From positions 1 to 5,598 of the forward strand of contig DATCTT010000126.1 in the NCBI GenBank assembly GCA_036567845.1: 5,598 nucleotides of DNA, given 5' to 3'. A model generated the notes under the pieces. That model saw nothing but the letters and a program-made list of their open reading frames with translations. It was not told the origin of the DNA and searched no databases. Made by a program: the position numbers and the translations under genes. Positions 5,472-5,598 of the stretch are shown piece by piece (position 1 is the first letter of the stretch; each line of letters opens with the position of its first letter). This DNA is from MWAR01 sp036567845. Its GTDB lineage: Bacteria > Muiribacteriota > Ozemobacteria > Ozemobacterales > Ozemobacteraceae.

Positions 5472-5598
5472 CCTACGTCCCGCCGTCCCCTGATCGCCGC
5501 CAACTGGAAGATGCACAAGGTGACGGGCGAAGCGAAAAACTTCGTCGCCGCCCTGCAGCCAAAAATAGCGAACGTGCGCGAACGCGATGTCCTGATCT
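5469..5598 (+). CDS. tpiA: Triose-phosphate isomerase, N-terminal part, cut by the window end
   Basis: Only the first 43 codons are present, and the frame is open at the window edge. After a short arginine-containing start comes PLIAANWKMHKVTGEA (residues 7-22). This is the first strand of the TIM barrel with the conserved NWK, whose Asn12 and Lys14 are the substrate-binding pair of the family. The enzyme interconverts dihydroxyacetone phosphate and glyceraldehyde-3-phosphate, the substrate of the gap product upstream. The start at ATG 5469 is supported by a well-placed Shine-Dalgarno and by the distance to the NWK motif. Gap-pgk-tpiA is a common bacterial glycolytic operon order. The rest of the gene, including the catalytic His and Glu, is outside the window. 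Confidence 0.95.
   Translation, partial: MPTSRRPLIAANWKMHKVTGEAKNFVAALQPKIANVRERDVLI

Overview
The window is ordinary bacterial core-genome sequence. It is GC-rich, all genes lie on the + strand, and there is no sign of mobile DNA, CRISPR, tRNA or rRNA. Strong Shine-Dalgarno sites, a rho-independent terminator and tight gene packing show it is bacterial. The phylum cannot be fixed from sequence alone. The aroA-cmk-rpsA order occurs in many Gram-negative lineages. The GAPDH is of a type I associate with spirochaetes and euglenozoan protists rather than the common enterobacterial or Bacillus type. An uncultured or little-studied GC-rich bacterium is a reasonable guess, no more.

Layout. Positions 1-170 hold the last 55 codons of aroA (EPSP synthase, shikimate pathway). 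A 143-base gap (171-313) carries a possible sigma70-like promoter and an 8-bp hairpin just before the next ribosome binding site. Positions 314-3028 are one uninterrupted frame that encodes a complete cytidylate kinase joined to a complete ribosomal protein S1. A very good internal Shine-Dalgarno and ATG at 1034 could also make S1 alone (664 aa). This S1 contains seven recognisable S1 repeats, one more than the six of the E. coli protein. A strong terminator (3073-3113) closes that unit.

The second unit is glycolytic: gap (3152-4219), pgk (4262-5467) and the start of tpiA (5469 to the window edge). The spacing tightens along it, from 42 bases to a single base, as expected for one operon. Gap and Pgk catalyse consecutive steps of lower glycolysis, and TpiA feeds glyceraldehyde-3-phosphate into them. 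The first unit joins aromatic amino-acid precursor synthesis, pyrimidine nucleotide supply and translation initiation, a common housekeeping grouping.

The points most worth a second look are the stop-less Cmk-S1 junction with its internal start, the seven-repeat S1 and the trypanosome-like GAPDH. I found no undescribed system.
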